A DNA stretch of 13,266 bases, from positions 1 to 13,266 of the forward strand of contig CAYOBW010000198.1 of NCBI GenBank assembly GCA_964402115.1, in the 5' to 3' direction. Both the position numbers and the translations under genes were made by a program. Numbering within the stretch: position 1 is the first letter of the stretch; each line of letters opens with the position of its first letter. Origin of the DNA: CAYOBW01 sp964402115. Its GTDB lineage: Bacteria > Verrucomicrobiota > Kiritimatiellia > UBA8416 > CAYOBW01. Under the pieces are notes generated by a model, which worked only from the letters and a program-made list of their open reading frames with translations, ran no database searches and had not been told where the DNA came from. Positions 1 through 8,007 of this stretch are shown piece after piece.

Positions 1-11
1 AGCTACCGTGC

Positions 12-40
12 TTTACATCTGGATTATCCAGATGTATAGT
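12..40 (+). promoter_or_regulatory. Promoter of the AAA/DUF4143 ATPase, near-consensus -35/-10
   Basis: TTTACA at 12-17 matches 5 of 6 bases of the -35 consensus. TATAGT at 35-40 matches 5 of 6 bases of the -10 consensus. The spacer is exactly 17 nt. The expected transcription start falls around 46-49 and the ATG is at 49, so the mRNA should be leaderless or almost so. No Shine-Dalgarno sequence is visible before the ATG, which fits. The spacer is filled by a perfect palindrome listed separately. This is prediction from sequence only. Confidence 0.72.
14..36. repeat. Perfect 23-nt palindrome inside the promoter, probable operator
   Basis: The left arm TACATCTGGAT (14-24) and right arm ATCCAGATGTA (26-36) are perfect reverse complements around a single T at 25. 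The palindrome covers the whole space between the -35 and -10 boxes and overlaps the edge of both. A dimeric DNA-binding protein bound here would block or remodel RNA polymerase binding. The binding protein is unknown. The downstream ATPase has its own winged-helix segment, which makes autoregulation a reasonable guess. The palindrome lies before the expected RNA start, so it should act as DNA rather than as an RNA hairpin. Confidence 0.75.
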
Positions 41-48
41 ACGACAGC

Positions 49-1179
49 ATGAATCTGAGACCTTTCTGGTTGAAGCGGATTGAGGATGCCTGGCGCGATG
101 CGCCGATTGCCTGGTTGTGCGGGGTGCGGCGGTCCGGCAAGACAACCCTGGCCGAATGCCTGGGTCGGGCACGCACGCTCTACCTCAACTGCGACCTCCC
201 GGCCGTTGAAGACATGGTCCGCGACCCGCAGGTCTTCTTCCGCAGTTGCTCGCAGCCGGTCGTGGTTTTCGATGAGATTCACCAATTGCGCGATCCCGCC
301 CGGGTGCTGAAAATCGGCGCGGACGTCTTCCCGAAATTGAAGATCCTCGCCACGGGGTCCTCCACCCTGGCCGCGAGCAAGAAGTTCCGCGATACCCTGA
401 CCGGCCGCAAGCGCCTCGTGCATCTGACACCCGTGCTGTGGGATGAACTGCCCGTCTTCGGCGCGACGCTGCCGCTACGCCTCTTTCATGGTGGCCTTCC
501 GCCCGCGCTGCTGGCGCCATCGAAGCAACCCGCTTTCTACCGCGAGTGGATGGACTCGTTCTTCGCGCGCGACATCCAGCGCCTCTTTGGCTTTCGGGAC
601 ATGAACCGGTTCAACGCGGTGCTGGAGTACCTGCTGCGGCAGAGTGGCGGGCAGTTCGAGGTGACCAGGACGGCCTCGGCGCTCGGCATCACGCGGCCCA
701 CGGTCGAAAGCCATGTGCGCGCGCTGGAGATCACCCACGCCGTTACCGTCGTGCGCCCGTTCCACGGTGGCGGCCAGAACGAGATTGTCAAGCAACCCAA
801 GGTCTATGCCTTCGACACGGGCTTCGTGAGTTTTGCGCGCGGTTGGGATCCGCTGCGCCATGACGACTTTGGCCCGCTCTGGGAACACCTGGTTCTCGAA
901 CATCTCCAGGCCCATTTCCCGGATACGCCGGTCCGCTACTGGCGCGATAAACCGGGACACGAAGTGGACTTCGTACTCGCCCACCGCCGGGATGAAGTCG
1001 ACGCCATCGAGTGCAAGTGGGATCCGGGCGCGTTCGACCCCGTGAGTTTCAAGCTCTTCCGCGGCTACTACCCGAAGGGGCGCAACTACCTGGTGACTCC
1101 GTCCGGCGATCCCGCCTATGACAAGCGTTATGGTAACCTTGACGTGCGGGTCTGCACGCCAACGGAAGTCCACGGTTAG
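49..1179 (+). CDS. AAA_14 / DUF4143 family ATP-binding protein
   Basis: This 376-residue protein has the usual length and layout of the AAA_14-DUF4143 family of STAND-like P-loop ATPases. The Walker A motif is GVRRSGKTT (residues 25-33). Walker B ends in FDE at residues 74-76, and a sensor-like ATGSS follows near residue 105. A winged-helix-like stretch with ALGITRPTVESH lies at about 203-232. The C-terminal part carries a PD-(D/E)XK-like signature, with D307 followed by E321-C-K323, so it may bind or once have cut nucleic acid. The family is very common in anaerobes and archaea, and its physiological role is not established. The ATG at 49 is chosen because the promoter places the RNA start at it. 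The next gene begins 7 nt after the stop. The family call is firm; no function should be inferred beyond ATP binding. Confidence 0.9.
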   Translation: MNLRPFWLKRIEDAWRDAPIAWLCGVRRSGKTTLAECLGRARTLYLNCDLPAVEDMVRDPQVFFRSCSQPVVVFDEIHQLRDPARVLKIGADVFPKLKILATGSSTLAASKKFRDTLTGRKRLVHLTPVLWDELPVFGATLPLRLFHGGLPPALLAPSKQPAFYREWMDSFFARDIQRLFGFRDMNRFNAVLEYLLRQSGGQFEVTRTASALGITRPTVESHVRALEITHAVTVVRPFHGGGQNEIVKQPKVYAFDTGFVSFARGWDPLRHDDFGPLWEHLVLEHLQAHFPDTPVRYWRDKPGHEVDFVLAHRRDEVDAIECKWDPGAFDPVSFKLFRGYYPKGRNYLVTPSGDPAYDKRYGNLDVRVCTPTEVHG

Positions 1180-1186
1180 AGTAGAT

Positions 1187-1774
1187 ATGGCAACTTCCTA
1201 CCAGGGCCTGATTTTCGACATGGACGGCACGCTCACCGTCCCCACGCTCGATTTTGCCGCCATCCGCGCGGAGATCGGCCTGGCGCGCAGCCCCGACCTC
1301 GCGGAGCAGATCGCGGCGCTCGATGAGGCCGGGCAGCGCCGGGCCTGGCGGATCATCGAGTCGCACGAGCAGGAGGCCATCGCCCGCCAGCAGCTCCAGC
1401 CCGGCTGCGCCGCGCTGCTCGGGAAGTGCCGCGCGCGGGGGCTGAAGCTCGCCGTCGTGACGCGCAACACCCACCTGAGCGTGGAAAGCCTGTGCCAGCG
1501 GTTCGGGCTCCGGTTCGACCTCGTGCTGACGCGCGCCTTCCGCCACATCAAGCCGCACCCGGGCCCCGTGCTGCACATCCTGGATGCCTGGCGCCTCGCC
1601 CCGCGCGACGTGCTGGTCATCGGCGACTACGTCCACGACATCGACTGCGGCCGGGCGGCGGGCGCCCCGACCTGCCTGTTCCGCAATCCGGGTTACACGG
1701 CGCCGGGGGCGGAGCCGGACTTCGTGGTATCGTCCATGGCGGAGCTGGACAGGCTGCTGTTTGCGGAGGATTGA
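1187..1774 (+). CDS. HAD-superfamily hydrolase, phosphoglycolate-phosphatase-like
   Basis: This 195-residue protein carries all four HAD motifs. Motif I is DMDGTL, with nucleophile D11 and acid/base D13. Motif II is VVTRNT (T92), motif III is the lysine of HIKPHPGP (K122), and motif IV is GDYVHDID (D147, D151). The helical insert at about residues 20-80 is a C1-type cap as in Gph/PGMB-like phosphatases. It should therefore remove phosphate from a small phosphorylated metabolite, but the substrate cannot be read from the sequence. The ATG at 1187 is chosen over the upstream in-frame ATG at 1118 because it starts just before motif I and does not overlap the ATPase gene. The ribosome-binding site is weak, so translational coupling to the preceding gene (7-nt gap) is likely. 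The tcdA-like gene follows after 4 nt. Confidence 0.88.
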   Translation: MATSYQGLIFDMDGTLTVPTLDFAAIRAEIGLARSPDLAEQIAALDEAGQRRAWRIIESHEQEAIARQQLQPGCAALLGKCRARGLKLAVVTRNTHLSVESLCQRFGLRFDLVLTRAFRHIKPHPGPVLHILDAWRLAPRDVLVIGDYVHDIDCGRAAGAPTCLFRNPGYTAPGAEPDFVVSSMAELDRLLFAED

Positions 1775-1778
1775 CGCC

Positions 1779-2510
1779 ATGCACCGTTTCGTTCGCACCG
1801 AACTGCTGCTGGGCCGCGAGGCCATGGAGCGGCTGCGCGCCGCGCACGTGGCCGTCGTGGGGATGGGGGCGGTCGGCTCGTTCGCCGTGGAGGCCCTCGC
1901 CCGCGCCGGCGTGGGTCACCTGCGGCTGGTGGACTTCGACACCGTGCACCTCAGCAACCTGAACCGGCAGCTGTACGCGCTGGAATCCACGCTGGACCAG
2001 CCGAAGGTGGAACTCGCCGCCCGGCGCGTGCGGGACATCAACCCGGCGTGCGAGGTGGAGCCCCTGGCGCGCTTCGTGGACCGCGCGGTCGCACGGGAGG
2101 TGGTGGCGCCGCCCATCGGCTGGGTGATTGACGCCATCGACAGCCTCGGGCCGAAGGTCGAGCTGATCGTCGCCGCCGTGGAGGCGGGCGTGCCCATCGT
2201 TTCCGCCATGGGCGCGGCGCGCAAGACCGACCCGCTGGGGGTGCGGATCGGCGACGTGTTCACCTCGAACACCTGTCCCCTCGCGCGTTTCGTCCGGCGG
2301 CGCTTGAAGAAGCGGGGCATCGCGACGGGCGTGCGCTGCGTCTACTCGGAGGAGCCCCCGCTGGAGGGCACGCTGGGCGAGGCCGGCGCCGACGGCAGCC
2401 TCGAGCGCGGCCGGCAGCGGCAGCCGCTGGGCAGCCTCTCGTGCGTTACCGGCATGTTCGGCCTGGTTGCCGCCCGCGACGTGATTGCGCAAATCGTCGG
2501 TTTAGGGTAA
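1779..2510 (+). CDS. tcdA: TcdA/CsdL-like tRNA threonylcarbamoyladenosine dehydratase (ThiF/E1-like)
   Basis: This 243-residue member of the ThiF/MoeB/E1-like family has the nucleotide-binding loop GMGAVGS (28-34), the acidic strand VDFD (51-54) and the family motif NLNRQ (60-64). The segment IDAIDS (117-122) followed by GPK is characteristic of TcdA rather than MoeB or ThiF. TcdA uses ATP to dehydrate t6A37 in ANN-decoding tRNAs to cyclic ct6A. At the position where many TcdA proteins read DPLA, this one reads CPLA. The ATG at 1779 is supported by GGAGGA at 1765-1770 with 8-nt spacing, lying within the end of the HAD gene. The reading frame is open well upstream, but that part overlaps the HAD gene and has no family similarity. 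The protein is slightly shorter than E. coli TcdA (about 268 residues). Confidence 0.85.
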   Translation: MHRFVRTELLLGREAMERLRAAHVAVVGMGAVGSFAVEALARAGVGHLRLVDFDTVHLSNLNRQLYALESTLDQPKVELAARRVRDINPACEVEPLARFVDRAVAREVVAPPIGWVIDAIDSLGPKVELIVAAVEAGVPIVSAMGAARKTDPLGVRIGDVFTSNTCPLARFVRRRLKKRGIATGVRCVYSEEPPLEGTLGEAGADGSLERGRQRQPLGSLSCVTGMFGLVAARDVIAQIVGLG

Positions 2511-2518
2511 GGTATTAG

Positions 2519-2542
2519 CCGGCTCTTTAACTGGGAGGCCGG
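2519..2542 (+). promoter_or_regulatory. Shine-Dalgarno in a hairpin loop before a TTG start
   Basis: GGGAGG at 2533-2538 is the only good ribosome-binding site near the S8 peptidase start and selects TTG at 2544 (5-nt spacing). It sits between CCGGC (2519-2523) and GCCGG (2538-2542), which can pair. The Shine-Dalgarno would then lie mostly in the loop, with the stem ending one nucleotide before the TTG. The stem is short, so an effect on translation is only a possibility. Confidence 0.45.
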
Positions 2543-2543
2543 T

Positions 2544-5500
2544 TTGAACAGGAACTTGGGTTACTTAGCCGCTGTCGTGGCCTTGGGGCTGGCCGCCATT
2601 GCCATGCTGCAATGGACGTACTTGTTCGTGGGCAAGATGATCCCCCGCCCCGAACCCGAGTACCCGGCCCCGGCGCTGACGCCGACGGATCCNNNNNNNN
2701 NNNNNNNNNNNNNNNNNNNNNNNNNNNNNNNNNNNNNNNNNNNNNNNNNNNNNNNNNNNNNNNNNNNNNNNNNNNNNNNNNNNNNNNNNNNNACGCCCGC
2801 CGCCCCCACGCCGTCCTCCCCGTCGGCCGCCCCGCTGCAGACCCGCGTTAAGCCTTCCGGAGAAGCTGTTTACGGCGGACTCGCCGACCCGGTTTACCGG
2901 CGGAAACGCGTGGCGGCCCTGGCACAGCGGCAGGCGGCCGAGAAGGCTGCCGCCGAGGCCATCGCCCGGCAGCAGGGCTGGCCGATCCGCACGGAAACGG
3001 AGGGCGGCGCCACGGAGTTGATGGCCATTCGCAACGGCCGCGTGCTCGTGTACGGCACGGAAAACGTCAATGCCGCCATCACGACCGCCGCGGACAAGGT
3101 CCGCGACACCGCGCCCTACAACCTCGGCGGCAGCGGGTGGACCATCGGCTTGTGGGACGCGGGCTCGGCCATCTCCACGCACCGGGAGTTCGGCGGGCGG
3201 ATCACGGTGAAGGACAACGTCAGCTCCCACGAACACTCTTCCCACGTGGCCGGCACCCTGGCCGCCGCGGGTGTCGACCCCAAGGCCCTCGGCATGGCGC
3301 CGCGCGTGCGCGTGGACAGCTACGAATGGACGATGGACATCACCGAGATGACCGCGCGGGGCATGGCGGCGCCGGGCGAGGCGGACGCGCTGCAGCTTTC
3401 CAACCACTCCTACGGCAACCTCACCGGCTGGTACTACGACTCGACGGTCAGCCGCTGGCGCTGGTACGGCGCCGCCGGGAACCGCGAGGCGGAAGGGTTC
3501 GGCTTGTACGACGACGGCGCGGCGGCGTGGGATGCGCTTTGCTGGGAAGCGCCCTACTTCCTGCCCTTCAAGTCCGCCGGCAACGATCGCTACGACACAG
3601 GGCCGTCGAGCGGGCAGACGTTCGAGTACTTCAACGGTCTGGCGTGGGTGACCAAGACCTACGCCCCCGCCACCGACCCGAAGCCGGACAACTGGGACCG
3701 CGGCGGCTTCGACACCATGCCCGATATCAGCTCGGCCAAGAACGTGCTGACCATCGGCGCCGTCGACGACGCCGTCGCCAGCGGGCAGCGCGCGCTGGCC
3801 GGGGCCACGATGCCCCTGTTCAGCGGCTGGGGCCCGGCGGACGACGGGCGGGTCAAGCCTGACGTGGTCGCCAACGGCGTGTCGCTCTATTCGTGCCACA
3901 ACCGCGGGGACGCGACCTACCTGACGCTCTCCGGGACGAGCATGTCCTCGCCCAATGCCGCCGGGTCAGCCGTGCTGCTGACCGAGTACTTCGGGCGGCT
4001 GACCGAGGGGCGGCGGCTGAGTGCCGCCGCGCTCAAGGGCATCATCATCCACACCGCCGACGACTTGGGCACGACGGGACCGGACTACAAGTTTGGCTGG
4101 GGCCTGGTGAACGTGAAGGCGGCGGCCGACCTGATCCAGACGCATGCCACCTACCTGGGCGGCAGCGGCGTGCACGAGGCCACGCTGAGCTCGAACGTCA
4201 CGCGGTATGTCGTGGCCGGCCGCTGGGACGGCCGTTCGCCGCTGCGGGCCACGCTGTGCTGGACCGATCCCCCGGGGGTGGCGGCGACGGGGCTGGACGA
4301 TGCGACGCCCAAGCTGGTTAACGACCTCGACCTGCGCATCATTGCGCCCGACGGCGTGACGAACTTCCCGTACGTCCTCCTGCCCCAGACGCCCGACGCG
4401 GCCGCGACGAATGGCGACAACCGGCTCGACAACGTCGAGCAGGTGCTCGTCGTGCGCACGCCGAGCACGAACGGCTTCTACCAGGTGGTCGTGCAGCTCG
4501 ACGGCGCCCTGGCGCAGCCCGAGCAGCCCCTGGCCCTGATCGTCAGCGGGTTGGCCGCGCCGCCGCGCATCGTGCACACGCCCCTGGAGAACCAGGCCGC
4601 GAGCAGCAGCGGCTACGTCGTGGACGCGCGCATCACCGCCACCACGGCGCTGGCGACAAACAGCCTGCTGCTCTGTTGGAACACGAACGGCAGCACCGAG
4701 GCGTTCACGTCCAACCACCTGATGCTGGTCAGCAACAGCCTTTACCGCGCCACGCTGCCGGCGCAGCCGGTGGGCACGGACGTTTACTACTATCTCGCCG
4801 CACGCGAGGCGGTGGGGCTTGCCGCGACCCATCCCGCCGACGCGCCCGCCACGCTGCATCGTTTCCGCGTGGCGCCCGCCGTGCAGCTGTCGGTGTTCGG
4901 CTCGCCGGAGAACCACGGCACGGTCAGCCCCGCCTACGGCAGCGTCTCCTGGCCGTCGGGCCGGGTGGTGCGCGCCACGGCCGGCGCGGCCACGCCGCCG
5001 GTGAACGGCCGGCGGATGCGCTGCGCGGGCTGGGTTGGCACGGCCAGCGTGCCGGCCATCGGCACGTCGAACAGCGTCACGTTCGCGCTGGAGAGCGACT
5101 CGGTGCTGATGTGGCGGTGGGAAGAGCAGTTCAGCCTGGCGCTGACCTCGAGCGTGCCGGGCATTGTCAACACCACGCTCTGGTGCAACGCGGACAGTGT
5201 CTGCGCGACGGTGACCGCGCCGGCGGCGGCGACGATCGGGAGCACGGTGTACCGTTTCGCGGAGTGGCGGATCGACAACCAGCGCTGGCCGGCGGCGGGG
5301 GAGATCGCGCGGAACCCGGCCGCGGGCATCGTCATGGACGGCGCGCACGGCGGGGCGGCGATCTACCTGCCCGAAACGCGCGACAGCGACGGCGATGCGC
5401 TGGCGGATTGGTGGGAGATCTTCTACTTCGGGTCGCTGGCCGCCAGCTGGGACGAGGATCCGGATGGGGACGGCTATCTGAACCTGGAGGAGTACGGCGA

Positions 5501-8006
5501 CCGGTCGAATCCGCGCGACCGCGCGGGGCTGCCGGGCGGGCCGCTCATCGCGCACACGCCCCTGGCCAATCCGCAGGAACAGCCCGCGCCGTGGCGCGTC
5601 ACGGCCACAATCACCGACAACGATGCCGTGGCCTCCGCCACGCTGCGGTGGCGCCGCAACGGCCTCAACTGGCGGCAGACACCCCTGCTGCCCACCGACA
5701 CCCCCGGTGAGTACGCGGCGAACCTGCCGGCGCCCGGCGTGCTGCGCGACACCTACGAGTACCGCCTCGAAGCCGCCGACCGCGCCGGCTACGACGCGCA
5801 GTCCGGCCCCTACACGTTCGGCGTCGTCTACCCGGTGATCGCGATAACGCCCACCAACCGCCACATGGTGCTGCGGGCGGGCGACGCGACGAACGTCACG
5901 CTCACCGTGGCCAACGGCGGCAACACCCAGCTGGTCTGGACCACGTCGGTCACCGGCGTGGGTCTGCGCGACGACGTGGAGGCCGGGGAGGCCGACTGGA
6001 CGCACGGCGGCAAGCGCGACCTCTGGCACATTGCGACGCTGCGAGCCTTCTCCGGGACCCACGCGTGGTACTGCGGGGCCGACAACGTACGGCAGTATTT
6101 CAACAGCATGGACGCCTCGCTCATTTCCCCGCTGATCCAGCTGGCGCCCGGCGCCCGCCTGGTCTACCGGCAGTGGCTGCGCACGGAGGTCGAGGACGCG
6201 ACGCATACGTGGGATGGCGCGGTCGTGGAGCTCTCGACGGATGGCGGGTTGAACTACACGCAGATCGCGCCGGTGGGCGGCTATCCCTACCTGATCGTGA
6301 ACAATCTGGCCTCGCCGTTCCCGTTCTACACGCCCTGTTTCGGCGGCACCGGCGGGTGGCAGCAGGTCACCTTCGACCTGGGGGCTTACGCGGGCATGGG
6401 CGTGCGGCTGCGGTTCCGTCTCGGCTCGGACGAGTTCGTCACCGACGAGGGCTGGTACGTGGACGACCTCGCCATCGGCCCCGTGGTCAGCGATGCTCCC
6501 TGGCTGACGCTTTCGGTGACGAACGGCGTCCTGGCGCCGGGCCGGCAGACGAACGTGGCGGTGCAGGTGGATTCGGCCACTGTGCCCACCGGCACGGACA
6601 CCACCATGCTCGTGGCCCTCGACAGCAACGACCCGGTGCGCCCGGTGGTCTTCGCCAACCTGACCCTGAGCTCGCGTACGCCGCCGCTCCTGGCCGCGCT
6701 GGGCGCCGCGCACACCGCCACGAACGGCTCGGGCTGGGTAACGCTCAGCAACCGGGTCGCCGATGCCGACGGCGAGACGTGCGAGCTCGAGCTGGGGTTC
6801 TCGGCCGACGGCGGCCGCACCTGGTCGCCGCCGCACCTGGTCGCCGCGCGCGCCAGCGTGGGCCAGCCCGCGCTCACGAACGCCGCGGCGCGCCAGGTGA
6901 CCGGCCTGCTCACGCGCGGCGCCTCCGGCCTGGTCACCAACCTGCTGACCGCCACCTGGAGCACGACCAACGCCACGCCGCCCCTCGTGCTGTGCACGAA
7001 CACGCTCGTGCGCGCGCGGCTGTGGGACGGCGTCTTCTGGAGCGTGTCGGCGACCAGCCAGCCGTTCCTGGTGGACAACGAGGCCCCCGCCGCTCCCGGC
7101 GCCCTCGCTGACGCGCGCCACGCACCGCGCACCTGGTCGGCCGACCGCACGCTGGCCCTGAGCTGGATGGCAGCCGACGACGGCCGGGGCAGCGGGGTCA
7201 GCCGCTACCGCGTGGGGGTGGCCGCCGGCGCCCAGCCCGCCTGGCAGGGCGTGACGAACGGTCTGGCGGGCGCCGCCCTCGTGCCTGGCCACGGCTCGAA
7301 CTGGTGGGCCGCCGTGCAAGCCGAAGATGCCCGCGGCAACCGCGGCGCACCCGTGTTCCACGGGCCGCTCTGGGTGGACACGCGGGCCCCGTCCGCGGAG
7401 TTGGCCGCGATCGCGATTCGCCACAGCCAGTTCGGACCCTACGTGTTCGGCACGGCCATCACCAGCGCCTGGTCGCGGTTCTCCGACGAGGGGTCGGGCC
7501 TGGCGGGGTACTACGTGGCGCTGGCGGACGGCGGCGGAACCACCAACGGCCAGTGGACGGTTGCCACCAATGCGGTCACCGGCGGCGCGCGGCTCAACGC
7601 CACGAACACCGTCTTCGTGTGGGCGCGCGACCGGGTCGGTTTGATCGGGCCGGCCGCCCACGCCGCGGTCATCGTGCTGACGGGTGACACCGACTACGAC
7701 GGCGATTCGCTCAGCAACGACGACGAGGAGTTCGCGGGCACGGACGCCGTCAACCGCGAGAGCGCGCTTGTCATCTCCCGCCTGCAGCGCGGCGCGGCGC
7801 CGCAGGCGGTTGTCGTGACCTGGTCCAGCATCACAGGACGGGTGTACGCGCTCGATTTCAAGTCTGCGCTGGGGGTCACGAACACGGCGTGGCTGCCACT
7901 GCCAGGCGCGCTGCGGCTGTCCGGCACGGGCGGCACGATGACGCACACGGACACCGCCCCCGCGGCCGTGCAGCGCTACTACCGCCTGCGCGTCTCGGGA
8001 CCGTAG
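2544..8006 (+). CDS. Large secreted/anchored S8 subtilisin-family peptidase, multi-domain, with assembly gap
   Basis: About 1,820 residues, counting the 100-N gap as real length. A hydrophobic segment at 7-30 (signal peptide or anchor) is followed by a Pro-rich linker broken by the gap. The S8 catalytic domain has D205 (LWDAG), H231 (HSSHVAGT), oxyanion N347 (SAGND) and S466 (GTSMSSP), so it should be active. A KP-43-like beta-sandwich follows, with LVNDLDL and LDNVE. Then come an Ig-like unit (~674-780), an InlB-B-like region (~780-943), a calcium-binding thrombospondin-3-like segment (947-985) and a second Ig-like unit (~1000-1097). Next is a BACON-like domain interrupted by a MAM/immune-inhibitor-A-like domain (1143-1312), then Fn3-like domains, another DxDxDGD segment (1715-1730) and a C-terminal ~75-residue PVC-type module. 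The likely job is extracellular protein or glycoprotein degradation. The start is TTG; the next ATGs would cut into or remove the hydrophobic segment. Frame continuity across the gap is assumed. Confidence 0.85.
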   Translation: MNRNLGYLAAVVALGLAAIAMLQWTYLFVGKMIPRPEPEYPAPALTPTDXXXXXXXXXXXXXXXXXXXXXXXXXXXXXXXXXXTPAAPTPSSPSAAPLQTRVKPSGEAVYGGLADPVYRRKRVAALAQRQAAEKAAAEAIARQQGWPIRTETEGGATELMAIRNGRVLVYGTENVNAAITTAADKVRDTAPYNLGGSGWTIGLWDAGSAISTHREFGGRITVKDNVSSHEHSSHVAGTLAAAGVDPKALGMAPRVRVDSYEWTMDITEMTARGMAAPGEADALQLSNHSYGNLTGWYYDSTVSRWRWYGAAGNREAEGFGLYDDGAAAWDALCWEAPYFLPFKSAGNDRYDTGPSSGQTFEYFNGLAWVTKTYAPATDPKPDNWDRGGFDTMPDISSAKNVLTIGAVDDAVASGQRALAGATMPLFSGWGPADDGRVKPDVVANGVSLYSCHNRGDATYLTLSGTSMSSPNAAGSAVLLTEYFGRLTEGRRLSAAALKGIIIHTADDLGTTGPDYKFGWGLVNVKAAADLIQTHATYLGGSGVHEATLSSNVTRYVVAGRWDGRSPLRATLCWTDPPGVAATGLDDATPKLVNDLDLRIIAPDGVTNFPYVLLPQTPDAAATNGDNRLDNVEQVLVVRTPSTNGFYQVVVQLDGALAQPEQPLALIVSGLAAPPRIVHTPLENQAASSSGYVVDARITATTALATNSLLLCWNTNGSTEAFTSNHLMLVSNSLYRATLPAQPVGTDVYYYLAAREAVGLAATHPADAPATLHRFRVAPAVQLSVFGSPENHGTVSPAYGSVSWPSGRVVRATAGAATPPVNGRRMRCAGWVGTASVPAIGTSNSVTFALESDSVLMWRWEEQFSLALTSSVPGIVNTTLWCNADSVCATVTAPAAATIGSTVYRFAEWRIDNQRWPAAGEIARNPAAGIVMDGAHGGAAIYLPETRDSDGDALADWWEIFYFGSLAASWDEDPDGDGYLNLEEYGDRSNPRDRAGLPGGPLIAHTPLANPQEQPAPWRVTATITDNDAVASATLRWRRNGLNWRQTPLLPTDTPGEYAANLPAPGVLRDTYEYRLEAADRAGYDAQSGPYTFGVVYPVIAITPTNRHMVLRAGDATNVTLTVANGGNTQLVWTTSVTGVGLRDDVEAGEADWTHGGKRDLWHIATLRAFSGTHAWYCGADNVRQYFNSMDASLISPLIQLAPGARLVYRQWLRTEVEDATHTWDGAVVELSTDGGLNYTQIAPVGGYPYLIVNNLASPFPFYTPCFGGTGGWQQVTFDLGAYAGMGVRLRFRLGSDEFVTDEGWYVDDLAIGPVVSDAPWLTLSVTNGVLAPGRQTNVAVQVDSATVPTGTDTTMLVALDSNDPVRPVVFANLTLSSRTPPLLAALGAAHTATNGSGWVTLSNRVADADGETCELELGFSADGGRTWSPPHLVAARASVGQPALTNAAARQVTGLLTRGASGLVTNLLTATWSTTNATPPLVLCTNTLVRARLWDGVFWSVSATSQPFLVDNEAPAAPGALADARHAPRTWSADRTLALSWMAADDGRGSGVSRYRVGVAAGAQPAWQGVTNGLAGAALVPGHGSNWWAAVQAEDARGNRGAPVFHGPLWVDTRAPSAELAAIAIRHSQFGPYVFGTAITSAWSRFSDEGSGLAGYYVALADGGGTTNGQWTVATNAVTGGARLNATNTVFVWARDRVGLIGPAAHAAVIVLTGDTDYDGDSLSNDDEEFAGTDAVNRESALVISRLQRGAAPQAVVVTWSSITGRVYALDFKSALGVTNTAWLPLPGALRLSGTGGTMTHTDTAPAAVQRYYRLRVSGP
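2693..2792. other. Assembly gap, 100 N
   Basis: A run of exactly 100 N lies inside the S8 peptidase gene. A round number usually means unknown gap length, so residue numbers after it are nominal. Sequence on both sides is Pro/Ala/Thr-rich (pre-gap PEYPAPALTP, post-gap TPAAPTPSSP). This suggests a repetitive low-complexity linker that broke the assembly. The frame is kept across the gap only if the true length leaves a remainder of 1 on division by 3. Confidence 0.98.
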
Positions 8007-8007
8007 C

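Noticed and set aside
1049..1825. Minus-strand frame opposite the HAD phosphatase gene
   Set aside because: The plus-strand frame has all four HAD motifs and tight operon spacing. The antisense frame has none of these and reads as low-complexity Arg/Ala sequence.
49..2510. Reading the ATPase-HAD-TcdA cluster as a defence system or toxin-antitoxin module
   Set aside because: TcdA is a housekeeping tRNA-modification enzyme and the HAD protein is a generic phosphatase. There is no toxin, no nuclease partner and no defence-island context in the window.
2486..2514. Possible promoter for the S8 gene inside the end of tcdA (TTGCGC, 17 nt, TAAGGT)
   Set aside because: Spacing is right but both boxes match the consensus in only about half of positions. 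Read-through from the upstream operon explains expression equally well.
3966..7946. Very long antisense open frame opposite the S8 peptidase gene
   Set aside because: It is an Arg/Ala/Gly/His-rich translation with no domain and no ribosome-binding site, as expected opposite a GC-rich gene with strong third-position bias.
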